From contig JAUVRS010000102.1 of the NCBI GenBank assembly GCA_030597505.1, forward strand, positions 1 to 8,118: 8,118 bases of DNA, in the 5' to 3' direction. Shown here piece after piece: positions 1-6,788 of this stretch (its first letter is position 1; every line of letters starts with the position of its first letter). The stretch is from Desulfobacteraceae bacterium (GTDB lineage: Bacteria; Desulfobacterota; DSM-4660; Desulfatiglandales; Desulfatiglandaceae). The position numbers were made by a program, and so were the translations under genes. The notes beneath the pieces are model-generated. The model had not been told where the DNA came from and did not search any database. It saw nothing but the letters and a program-made list of their open reading frames with translations.

Positions 1-30
1 AGACGAATTGACCATTATGCTTAATACAAC

Positions 31-111
31 GTAACTACCCAGGTCCATTTTAGACAGGATTTACGAGATAAACAAGATTATTATTGATTTGCATGTAACT
101 ACTCAGGTTCA
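31..111. repeat. Imperfect 17-nt direct repeat pair in intergenic DNA
   Basis: Bases 31-47 and 95-111 match at 15 of 17 positions, with the core GTAACTAC(C/T)CAGGT. The copies are 64 bp apart and enclose a stretch of 9-nt degenerate repeats. The pair lies in the gene-free segment beyond the stop codon of the large helicase gene. No inverted repeat or transposase accompanies it, so I read it as a dispersed intergenic repeat and not as an insertion sequence end. Its function is unknown. Confidence 0.5.
54..90. repeat. Degenerate 9-nt tandem repeat
   Basis: Three consecutive 9-nt units, ACAGGATTT, ACGAGATAA and ACAAGATTA, occupy 54-80. A weaker fourth unit ending in GATTT runs to base 90. The consensus is roughly ACARGATWA. 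Similar 9-nt ladders are common between genes in several environmental bacterial lineages, from general memory. The units are too diverged and too short to be CRISPR repeats with spacers. Confidence 0.5.
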
Positions 112-142
112 AGGGTTCAGGGTTCAACGTTCAGGGTTAAGG
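106..142. repeat. GGTTCA-type short tandem repeat
   Basis: GGTTCA and close variants recur every 7 to 9 nt: GGTTCAA at 106, GGGTTCAG at 113, GGTTCAAC at 121, GTTCAG at 129 and GGGTTAAGG at 134. The array is short and imperfect and directly follows the second copy of the GTAACTAC repeat. Bases 143-197, between this array and the helicase stop codon, contain nothing I recognise. In particular, there is no convincing intrinsic terminator for the helicase gene. Confidence 0.45.
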
Positions 143-197
143 ACAAGGACGGCATTGAAGACCCGATATTGTCTAACGAATTCAAAGATGTCTATGT

Positions 198-3100
198 CTA
201 AAATAACTTCAGCTGCCCTTCTGGCATGATTTTCGCCTTTTTTTTGAGAACACGGTTGACTTCTCTGGTTTTCCCGAGCTTTTCCCATATGGCTATGGCC
301 TTATCAAATTCCTGCATTCTCTCGTAAACCCTTGCAAAACCCCGGGTGTCATCAATTTCCCCGTAACAGCGGAGGGCATCCTCATAGAGTCCTCCGTCGC
401 GGTAATCCTTTGCGGCAGAAGCATAGTCGCCAACGCCTTCATATACCTGTCCTGAGAGATCATAGTTCCTATACTGTCTGCAGATACGTGCAGCGTCCTC
501 AATCCTCTTGGCCTTGGTTAGATAATCAACCGCCCTTTGATATTGCTTTTCGGTTTCCGCAAAGAGAGTGTGGTTCCATTCTGTGACACTGAGTTTTTCA
601 AGTGCATCCTCAAACCCGGCACGGTCCTTCAGAAACATACAGCACGCGAGAAGAGCCCCGTCTTTTTCTCTTTTGGCCTTTTCCTCTATGGCGATAACAA
701 AAGTTTCAAGAGCATCCGCCTCTGTATCTGTCATATGTCTTTTTGCTTTGAGTAACTCCAGGATAACGTTATAATTTTTTGCCTCCAGTATAAGCTCCAG
801 CACAGAACGGGGGATATCATCATGAAACAACAAGAATGGAAAAGAAGACAGGAACTCATTGATAAGGTGAAGTGTCTTTTCGTCCCGCTTCTCTTCAAGG
901 CGGAATTTGAAAAGCTTTGCAATTGTTTCGAGTCCACCCGGTCTTTCAAAATGTAAGCGATGACGTTCACTAAACCTTTTCGCTATAGCATTGATGAAAT
1001 CATCAGAAACGGTTATGTCCTTCTTACTATCCAGATATCTGTTGGCATCATCATACATGCCGTTGCCCAGGAAATACTCCAGGGCTTCCTCATCCCGGTC
1101 CAGCATGAGATACGCATCACTGATCCGGTCAGGATATCCGACTGCCTTATACCGTGCCATAGCACTGTCATATGAACCGCTCTCAAATAAGATATCTGCC
1201 TCTTTTAGCAGTTTGCCCTCTGGGGCCCTACCAGAGCCCTCATATGAGTCAAGATGTCCTATCAACGATTCTGTGACTTTAAACCACCTATCACTGCTGT
1301 CGCTCTTTTCATATTCCAGTGCAGCCTGATAGTAATTGTTGAGAGTAAGAAGACACTCTGCGGCTTTTTCATGGTTCTTGATTGTCCTGAATTCATCCAG
1401 GGCTTTTTCGAAATGCCTCTTTTCAAAATAGATGGGAGCGGATCGATCCTGCATGGAAAGGGCTGAATAACGGACGGCCGCCTTCAGTTTTGATCGTTTT
1501 GGCTGATATGTTTCTGCTTCCTCTAAAAGTGCATTTCTGTTTTCGGTTGAAGCATTTACGAAATCTCTAAAACAGGTAATCGCCTTATCTATGTCTTTTT
1601 CCTTTTCATAGAGCAGTGCAGCGTTATATTGATCTTTGAGGCCCATGTAACACGAGAGGAGTTTCTGTGTGTTTTTCAATTTTTTGTAGAGCTTCATTGC
1701 ATTAACAAAATCCCCTGCATGCAAGAACAGGTCTGCTGCCTTGTCAAATTGTTTTGCTTTCTTGTAGCATGTCGCAGCGAGCTCATAGTTTTTTGCATTT
1801 TCGAACTTTTCTGCAGCCTTTTCATATTGCTTTTTTGCATAGTAGTATTCCCCGATCCTCTGATAGTTCCCTGCTTTGTGCCAGTTATCAAGGGCACTGT
1901 TGAACTTTTTAAGTTTGAACCACTTCTCCGCGGCTTGATCATATTCTCCATCCTGTTCATACATTCGGATTTTGCAGAGCTTTATGCGGTCTTTGTTTTT
2001 CAGTTTTTCCCACGATGGAAGAGCGCGCGCGAACAGACCAGCTCCTTCGTAGCATTCTGCGGTCTTCTGAAGAAAATCGTGTTTTTCAAAAAGCTCTGCC
2101 GCCGCTTTGAACTGATTTCTTCCTTCAAGGACGTAGGCCTCGGAAATCTCCGACCTGACGAGATTCCCGGCATTCTTATAGCATTCTGTCGCCGCAGGAT
2201 AGTACTCTCGCTCAAAGAAGTAGTCGCCCTGTTTCTCCCATTCTTCCGGTGTGGAAACTCGCTGCCATATCTCGGATAGGATATCTTGTTCGTTGGTCCT
2301 GTAAAGTAGATTATGGAGGCCGGGCAATTCCCATATATCATCGGATGAGTCGAAGATGATGAGCGTATTTCGAGCTCTTGTTATGGCCACATAAAGAAGC
2401 TTTATTTCGTGTCTTATGTGCGGATAATGGATCCGGTCGAAATCCCCGTCTTTGATCCGTCTCCATATTCCGGATGATTTTTTGCTTGAAGAAAACTTCC
2501 AGATGAAGACCGTATCGAACTCCAGCCCCTTTGCCTCACTAATTGTGAATACAAGCTCGGTATGCAAAGCTCTTTTCAGCCTTCTCTGTTCACCTCTGTT
2601 TCTTACAAGGATAATCTGGCCTGCTCCTGTGAGATGCAGCCTGTCAAGGAGGTCCTTCTCACTGATTCCTGAAAGAAAAAATGGAGGTCTTCCATTGAAT
2701 TTCCAGTCTTCTCTCAGCTCCGATCCGGATAGACCAATCAATTGTTGTTTAAGGTCCAGAAGAGCGTTGGACAACTTTACTATGCTCCCGACACACCGAA
2801 AGTTTAGATTGAGCAGATGAACGTCCGGGACCTCGACACCTCTTTCATAGAATTTCTCTTTCACTTCTTCCCAGCGGAAACCGCTTGGGTTGATTATCTG
2901 TTTCGGATCTCCGGTGAATACGATGCCGTCATAGGTCTTAGCCAGCCTGAAAATGAGAGAGAGCTGAATGTCTGCAAAATCCTGTACTTCGTCGCACACA
3001 ACAAGGTCATAACTAAATCTCTTGGAATGATGGTCCAAACGCTGGATAGCCTGCCTGCAAAGGTCGATCTCATCCCATTTTCCCTGCTCCTCGAGTCGGC

Positions 3101-4421
3101 TCTGGTAATACTCGGCTATGGCATAAATATCCTTTCTTTCAAAAAGGAAATTGGGCGCCCTTTTTCTCCCAAGGTTGCAGTATTCCTGGTAGGTCAGAAG
3201 GGGAGAGGTAAAATTTCCGGCCTTTTTGTCTATGATTTTGAGAACTTCACCGAGAACGAACTTGTGTTCATCTCCGGCGGGATCATTGTCGATTTTAATG
3301 TGCTGAACAAGTTCATCAAGTCGGGAATATCTGGTTTTTCTTTCCAGGATACGTTCGATTTTCTCCTGAAACTCAAATTTCTTGAGTCCCAAGAGGTAGT
3401 TCTTGAGTTCATAAAGACCTCTGTGACTAAGTTCATTTTGAATGTACGCTTGGAGCAGCTTTTTGTACCTTTCCAATCTAATGGGTGGTTTTGCACCCTT
3501 TATTATGGACCGGATTTCTTCCCACACAAGCTCTGCATCATATTTTTTGTAAAACCTGTGGTTTCGAAATATATGCTCAAATTCCTGTAGGCCAACTTCA
3601 TTTTTTCCCTCGAAGTTTAGGCCCGAAGTTTTGGCAAGTTCATGCACGAGATCTCGGAACACGTAAAAATCGGGTTTTATGTCAGATTTATCAAGGTCAG
3701 TATGAGAAATGAGACCGCTGTAGATTTTTTGTGAAAACTCGTTCAAAAAGGGATTATATGTAAGGAAAAGACGTTTCTTATTGAGGAATTTCTTTCCCAG
3801 GAGATAGTAGACTGAAATCGTTGTTTTTCCGCTCCCGGCTGTTCCGGAAAGAAGGATCGGGGGCGCTATCTTGAGTATCCTGCTTTGTTCAGGGGTGAGG
3901 AAAAGAAAAATCTCAAAATCGTCAGGGTCTCCTGCAAGCAACATTCGTTTCCACTCCTCATCGCTCAGGACCAGCCATTTCTGGGGACCATAGTCATCAG
4001 GGGATTTTTCCTCGATTGCTTCCTGGCTGTAGTATTCTTCGGGAAGGTCATCGATCAAAATATCAGGATACTCTTCAATGGTCTCGGATTCAAAGTTCAA
4101 AAAAGGTGCATTTTCGGGGAAGACTTTTTTTATGGATGAACTAATATCGTCATGCTTGACAATGGCCCATACGTATATGGCTGTTTGATAGCCATGTTTT
4201 CCCAATGTGAAGATTATTCGGTCCCCTTTTGAAACGCGTCCTTCAAAAATGACCTTTCCGGATGACCCTTTCAACTTCTTGACCCGAACACCTGAGTCCC
4301 AGATCCCAGCCTCAAGAAATTCAAATTTCTCCCTGAGACGGTTTTTCTCTCTTGTGATGAGACTGAGCATATGGCTTTTTAGGCAGTCGTTCAGAAGCAC
4401 TGTGTATCTGTTTTCACCCAT
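198..4421 (-). CDS. RelE-like domain, UvrD-type SF1 helicase and long TPR-like solenoid in one protein
   Basis: Large multidomain protein of about 1407 aa. Residues below count from the ATG at 4421. Residues about 20-98 look like a RelE/ParE fold: a basic helix, RVKKLKG, then R62 and R68 in beta-rich sequence, ending in VKHDD (88-92). The SF1 helicase motifs follow: Q motif LTPEQ (175-179), Walker A GTAGSGKTT (193-201), DEVQD (477-481), GDPKQ (504-508), NFR (540-542), EAKGLEFD (629-636) and YVAITRAR (677-684). The ATPase therefore looks intact and should translocate on single-stranded nucleic acid. From about 722 to 1395 the protein is an alpha-solenoid of short repeats, a likely protein-binding or sensing arm. 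No nuclease motif or membrane segment is visible. An in-frame TTG at 4433, with AGGA 7 nt upstream, would add four residues; I prefer the ATG, which has GGGA 6 nt upstream. The gene stands alone, with a tRNA terminator upstream and repeats downstream. The helicase call is firm, the RelE-like call is moderate and the cellular role is unknown. Confidence 0.93.
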   Translation of the reverse strand: MGENRYTVLLNDCLKSHMLSLITREKNRLREKFEFLEAGIWDSGVRVKKLKGSSGKVIFEGRVSKGDRIIFTLGKHGYQTAIYVWAIVKHDDISSSIKKVFPENAPFLNFESETIEEYPDILIDDLPEEYYSQEAIEEKSPDDYGPQKWLVLSDEEWKRMLLAGDPDDFEIFLFLTPEQSRILKIAPPILLSGTAGSGKTTISVYYLLGKKFLNKKRLFLTYNPFLNEFSQKIYSGLISHTDLDKSDIKPDFYVFRDLVHELAKTSGLNFEGKNEVGLQEFEHIFRNHRFYKKYDAELVWEEIRSIIKGAKPPIRLERYKKLLQAYIQNELSHRGLYELKNYLLGLKKFEFQEKIERILERKTRYSRLDELVQHIKIDNDPAGDEHKFVLGEVLKIIDKKAGNFTSPLLTYQEYCNLGRKRAPNFLFERKDIYAIAEYYQSRLEEQGKWDEIDLCRQAIQRLDHHSKRFSYDLVVCDEVQDFADIQLSLIFRLAKTYDGIVFTGDPKQIINPSGFRWEEVKEKFYERGVEVPDVHLLNLNFRCVGSIVKLSNALLDLKQQLIGLSGSELREDWKFNGRPPFFLSGISEKDLLDRLHLTGAGQIILVRNRGEQRRLKRALHTELVFTISEAKGLEFDTVFIWKFSSSKKSSGIWRRIKDGDFDRIHYPHIRHEIKLLYVAITRARNTLIIFDSSDDIWELPGLHNLLYRTNEQDILSEIWQRVSTPEEWEKQGDYFFEREYYPAATECYKNAGNLVRSEISEAYVLEGRNQFKAAAELFEKHDFLQKTAECYEGAGLFARALPSWEKLKNKDRIKLCKIRMYEQDGEYDQAAEKWFKLKKFNSALDNWHKAGNYQRIGEYYYAKKQYEKAAEKFENAKNYELAATCYKKAKQFDKAADLFLHAGDFVNAMKLYKKLKNTQKLLSCYMGLKDQYNAALLYEKEKDIDKAITCFRDFVNASTENRNALLEEAETYQPKRSKLKAAVRYSALSMQDRSAPIYFEKRHFEKALDEFRTIKNHEKAAECLLTLNNYYQAALEYEKSDSSDRWFKVTESLIGHLDSYEGSGRAPEGKLLKEADILFESGSYDSAMARYKAVGYPDRISDAYLMLDRDEEALEYFLGNGMYDDANRYLDSKKDITVSDDFINAIAKRFSERHRLHFERPGGLETIAKLFKFRLEEKRDEKTLHLINEFLSSFPFLLFHDDIPRSVLELILEAKNYNVILELLKAKRHMTDTEADALETFVIAIEEKAKREKDGALLACCMFLKDRAGFEDALEKLSVTEWNHTLFAETEKQYQRAVDYLTKAKRIEDAARICRQYRNYDLSGQVYEGVGDYASAAKDYRDGGLYEDALRCYGEIDDTRGFARVYERMQEFDKAIAIWEKLGKTREVNRVLKKKAKIMPEGQLKLF

Positions 4422-4567
4422 AGTTATTCCCAAAACAGTTTCCTGACAAAGGCCAGATTTTGTTCGATTTTCAAAAAAATAAATGTTGAAAGTTTGCTTT
4501 AATTTTCCTCAAGTTCATGGTGTGATTTGGTGGACTTTGTGTCATGTCCGGTGATGTTGTCAAGAAC

Positions 4568-4611
4568 AAAAAAAAAGGGCCTTCAAGTTACTGATAATAC
4601 TTGAAAGCCCT
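4568..4611 (-). terminator. Intrinsic terminator of the tRNA-Gly/tRNA-Cys unit
   Basis: On the minus strand, AGGGCTTTCAAGT (4611-4599) pairs with ACTTGAAGGCCCT (4588-4576) over 13 positions with one G-U wobble, around a 10-nt loop. A run of nine T (4576-4568) follows. It begins 11 nt past the 3' end of tRNA-Cys, so it closes the tRNA transcript and separates it from the helicase gene. The plus strand lacks a T run, so it should work in one direction only. Bases 4434-4567, between the terminator and the helicase start, must hold the helicase promoter, but I find no convincing -35/-10 pair there. Confidence 0.92.
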
Positions 4612-4622
4612 TGCTGATATTG

Positions 4623-4698
4623 TGGAGGCGGCAACCAGATTTGAACTGGTGAATAACGGTTTTGCAGACCGCTGCCTTAGCCACTTGGCTATGCCGCC
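4623..4698 (-). tRNA. tRNA-Cys (anticodon GCA)
   Basis: This 76-nt gene folds as a standard cloverleaf. The acceptor stem is GGCGGCA with TGCCGCC, and the discriminator is T followed by an encoded CCA (minus strand 4625-4623). The anticodon loop CTGCAAA gives GCA, which reads cysteine codons UGU and UGC. The T arm contains GGTTCAAATC. It is the second tRNA in a two-gene transcript, 12 nt after tRNA-Gly, and an intrinsic terminator follows at once. It corresponds in position to E. coli cysT. Confidence 0.97.
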
Positions 4699-4710
4699 CT
4701 GGAATTTTTA

Positions 4711-4786
4711 TGGAGCGGGAAACGGGATTTGAACCCGCGACAGCCACGTTGGCAACGTGGTGCTCTACCAGCTGAGCTATTCCCGC
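4711..4786 (-). tRNA. tRNA-Gly (anticodon GCC)
   Basis: This 76-nt cloverleaf has acceptor stem GCGGGAA with TTCCCGC, discriminator T and an encoded CCA. The anticodon stem-loop CCACGTTGCCAACGTGG presents GCC, which reads GGU and GGC. The D arm (AGCTCAGCTGGTAGAGC) and T arm (GGGTTCAAATCCC) are canonical. It is the first gene of the tRNA transcript: the promoter -10 element ends 16 nt upstream, which leaves a short 5' leader for RNase P to remove. It corresponds in position to E. coli glyW. Confidence 0.97.
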
Positions 4787-4802
4787 AAATAAACCTCTAG
4801 TG

Positions 4803-4833
4803 ATTATACTACAACAGAATGGTGTTTTGTCAA
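4803..4833 (-). promoter_or_regulatory. Sigma70-type promoter for the tRNA operon
   Basis: On the minus strand, TTGACA (4833-4828) and TATAAT (4808-4803) are both perfect consensus hexamers, separated by 19 nt. That spacing is a little longer than the optimal 17. Transcription would start near 4796, about 10 nt before tRNA-Gly. The promoter sits just past the pgsA stop codon, so the tRNAs need not depend on pgsA read-through. Confidence 0.8.
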
Positions 4834-4856
4834 TAAAAAATTGGAGGGGAATCTCT

Positions 4857-5426
4857 TTACTTACGGGTTATAAAAACCTTGTTAAATTTTGAAAAATAGT
4901 CCCACCCGGACCAAACAGTCAGGACCAAGGCCCCCCAAAGAAAGACCATTCCAACCACATGAAAATTCGCATTTAAATACGTGTAATGGAGACACAACCC
5001 CACAACCGCAATCGACTGAAGAATGGTCTTATTTTTCCCAAGGGGGCTTGCCTGGATTACAATCCCTTCATTAGCGGCTATTCCCCTCAGGCCCGTAACG
5101 GCCAATTCTCTCATAACAATAACCAGCACCATCCAGACCGGGATGCGACCCAGGGGGATCAGCATGATCATGGTCAAACAGATCAGGGTTTTGTCTGCCA
5201 AGGGATCAAGAAACTTTCCCAGCGAGGTGACAGCGCCGTATTTTCGCGCAAAAAAACCGTCAAGGATATCGGTTATAGAGGCCATGCCAAAAAAGAGCGC
5301 TGCCAGAAAACTCCCCAACTTGCCCGAAAAGTTAAGGCATATGAGGACAAGAGGGATACTGGCCACCCTTATGGCTGTGAGGACATTGGGTAAATTGGAG
5401 ACTTTTTTTTGACCGGGAAGATTCAT
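4857..5426 (-). CDS. pgsA: CDP-diacylglycerol-glycerol-3-phosphate 3-phosphatidyltransferase
   Basis: This integral membrane enzyme makes phosphatidylglycerol phosphate from CDP-diacylglycerol and glycerol-3-phosphate, the committed step toward phosphatidylglycerol and cardiolipin. The complete CDP-alcohol phosphotransferase signature D-x2-DG-x2-AR-x8-G-x3-D-x3-D is present: D53, D56, G57, A60, R61, G70, D74 and D78, counting from the ATG at 5426. NLPNVLTAIRV near the N terminus is also typical of PgsA. Several hydrophobic helices surround the motif. The length of 189 aa fits the family. A TTG at 5450 in the same frame would add eight residues; neither start has a strong Shine-Dalgarno sequence, and I prefer the ATG because homologues begin close to NLPN. 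It is the last protein gene of the housekeeping run, about 66 nt after the lytic transglycosylase gene and directly upstream of the tRNA promoter. Confidence 0.93.
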   Translation of the reverse strand: MNLPGQKKVSNLPNVLTAIRVASIPLVLICLNFSGKLGSFLAALFFGMASITDILDGFFARKYGAVTSLGKFLDPLADKTLICLTMIMLIPLGRIPVWMVLVIVMRELAVTGLRGIAANEGIVIQASPLGKNKTILQSIAVVGLCLHYTYLNANFHVVGMVFLWGALVLTVWSGWDYFSKFNKVFITRK

Positions 5427-5492
5427 GATTTTCTGGCAATTCGGGTTCAAATCACGGATTTCAAAGCGATTGCCTAATAAAAGGACAAGCCC

Positions 5493-6077
5493 TTATTTGT
5501 TTCCAGTGCTGTAGGATTTATAATATTTCATTACCTTTTTCACAAAGGCCTCGGTTTCGGGAAAAGGCGGGACGCCATTGTAGGACTCAACAATGCCGGG
5601 TCCGGCATTGTAAGCGGCAAGGGCCAGGACCTTATCATTTTTGAACCGTTTTAACATCAGACCCAGATACCGGGTGCCGCCCATGATGTTCTCTTTGGGG
5701 TCAAGAGCGTCACCAACATCCATTTCATCTGCCGTCCGTGGCATCAGCTGCATCAGCCCCTTTGCCCCCTTTTTTGATACTGCTTCGTGGTCAAAGTTTG
5801 ATTCGGCCTTGATGACCGCCTTTATCAAAGGGAGTTCCACTTTGAATCTTTTTGAGGCCTCAAGAATAGCGGCCCCATAGTCTTTGATATACTCCGATGG
5901 GGCCTTTCGGCTCCCCCGGAGATAGAGGGTGTATTTGGGGTCGGTCTTGACGTTTGTAAAGTGCAGGACACCGTTTTTATCCACATAACGGTAAATATTC
6001 CCCTGTGCCCGGGGGCTCCAACACAGCAAGAGGGCTATACCCAAGCAGGCGGCCCGGATGGTGTTTGCGGCAGTCAC
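5493..6077 (-). CDS. Secreted lytic transglycosylase with DUF4124 and SLT domains
   Basis: Predicted periplasmic peptidoglycan lytic transglycosylase, 194 aa, which would cleave the MurNAc-GlcNAc bond with 1,6-anhydro product formation. Residues 1-26 look like a Sec signal peptide (hydrophobic stretch ALLLCW, likely cut after AQG). Residues 28-41 (IYRYVDKNGVLHFTN) match DUF4124. The SLT catalytic domain follows, with E92 in KAESNF as the expected general acid/base, GLMQLMP (107-113) and AAYNAGP (154-160). All expected SLT motifs are present, and the small size is normal for this stand-alone type. The start is a GTG whose G is the last base of the upstream stop codon (TAGTG), so translation is probably coupled to the transaldolase gene. 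Only a weak GGAAAA lies upstream. I would not assign it to a numbered mlt gene. Confidence 0.9.
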   Translation of the reverse strand: MTAANTIRAACLGIALLLCWSPRAQGNIYRYVDKNGVLHFTNVKTDPKYTLYLRGSRKAPSEYIKDYGAAILEASKRFKVELPLIKAVIKAESNFDHEAVSKKGAKGLMQLMPRTADEMDVGDALDPKENIMGGTRYLGLMLKRFKNDKVLALAAYNAGPGIVESYNGVPPFPETEAFVKKVMKYYKSYSTGNK

Positions 6078-6721
6078 TATTTGTTCTGTTTTTTCCAGTC
6101 TGAGAGAAAACTCTCAAGACCGATATTGGTCAGGGGGTGTTTTATCAACTGCCGGATAACCTTAAAAGGGATGGTGGCGATATCCGCACCCATTAGGGCC
6201 GCCTCGAGCACATGAACGGGGCTTCGGATGCTTGCCACGATGATTTCTGTTTCATAACCGTAATTCTCATAGATAGCCATGATCTGCTCCACCACTTCCA
6301 TACCCCGGCTGCTGATGTCATCCAGTCTCCCCACAAAAGGGCTTATATAGGCAGCCCCCGCCTTTGCCGCCATCAACGCCTGAACCGGTGAAAAGCAAAG
6401 GGTTACATTGGTCTTTATTCCTTCACTTGTGAGAGTTTTTACTGCCTTTAACCCTTCTTCTATCAGGGGGATTTTTACCACTATGTTATCGGCAATCCCG
6501 GCCAGGTCTTTGGCCTCGCGTATCATCCCTTCTGCATCAACGCTGACTACCTCCGCGCTAACGGGTCCGTCCACAATCCCGCATATCTCCTTTAAAAGCC
6601 CTGTGAACTCCCGGCCCTCTTTGGAGACAAGGCTGGGGTTTGTGGTGACCCCGTCAACCATGCCTAAATCGTTTGCCTTCTTAATCTCATCAATGTTTGC
6701 GGTATCAATAAAAAATTTCAT
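6077..6721 (-). CDS. tal: Transaldolase, TalC/FSA-size family
   Basis: Class I aldolase of the short transaldolase family, 214 aa. It would transfer a dihydroxyacetone unit between sugar phosphates in the non-oxidative pentose phosphate pathway. It opens with MKFFIDTANIDEI and has TTNPSL (26-31), the Schiff-base lysine K83 in VVKIPL, and SPFVGRLDD (127-135). Two residues help separate transaldolase from fructose-6-phosphate aldolase: here there is Glu57 (SAEV) and Phe129 (SPFV), where E. coli FSA has Gln and Tyr. I therefore favour transaldolase activity. The ATG start has an excellent Shine-Dalgarno, AAGGAGG, 6 nt upstream. It overlaps the lytic transglycosylase gene by 1 nt and follows the small cysteine-protein gene by 67 nt. 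Confidence 0.93.
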   Translation of the reverse strand: MKFFIDTANIDEIKKANDLGMVDGVTTNPSLVSKEGREFTGLLKEICGIVDGPVSAEVVSVDAEGMIREAKDLAGIADNIVVKIPLIEEGLKAVKTLTSEGIKTNVTLCFSPVQALMAAKAGAAYISPFVGRLDDISSRGMEVVEQIMAIYENYGYETEIIVASIRSPVHVLEAALMGADIATIPFKVIRQLIKHPLTNIGLESFLSDWKKQNK

Positions 6722-6750
6722 ACTGCCTCCTTCAGAAAAAGATTTCCGGT

Positions 6751-6776
6751 TTTCCCCTGTCGGGGCACAGGAAAAA
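6751..6776 (-). other. Intergenic RNA hairpin before the transaldolase gene
   Basis: On the minus strand, TTTTTCCTGT (6776-6767) pairs with ACAGGGGAAA (6760-6751) over 10 bp, including two G-U pairs, around the loop GCCCCG. It sits between the small cysteine-protein gene and the transaldolase Shine-Dalgarno. A TTTTT run comes only about 10 nt after the stem, so this is not a classic terminator. It could be a processing site, an mRNA stabiliser or chance. Confidence 0.35.
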
Positions 6777-6788
6777 CGCTGGTCAAAT

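Noticed and set aside
106..120. GGTTCAAGGGTTCAG as a tRNA T-arm fragment left by integration
   Set aside because: Only the general GGTTCAA core matches. The rest of the tRNA-Cys or tRNA-Gly 3' half is absent, and the element fits the local GGTTCA repeat array.
54..142. Possible CRISPR array
   Set aside because: The units are 7 to 9 nt long, degenerate and contiguous, with no spacers and no cas genes in the window.
1629..2279. Long open frame on the plus strand (216 codons) opposite the helicase gene
   Set aside because: It is antisense to the solenoid repeats. The Phe/Cys/Val-rich translation resembles reverse-complemented Lys/Glu/Ala-rich helices, shows no domain and has no supporting context.
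2817..3590. 257-codon open frame on the plus strand opposite the helicase core
   Set aside because: The opposite strand carries unmistakable SF1 helicase coding sequence across this span, and the plus-strand product has no recognisable motif.
4535..4563. TTGACA at 4563-4558 (minus strand) as the helicase promoter
   Set aside because: At the allowed spacings the -10 position reads ACAAAG or CAAAGT, which is not a credible -10 element.
165..4623. Direct repeat GATATTGT at 165-172 and 4616-4623 flanking the helicase gene, the right copy touching the tRNA-Cys CCA end; possible att sites
   Set aside because: Eight matching bases between two stretches of about 190 bp are expected by chance roughly half the time. 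The match does not extend into the tRNA body, and no integrase is present.
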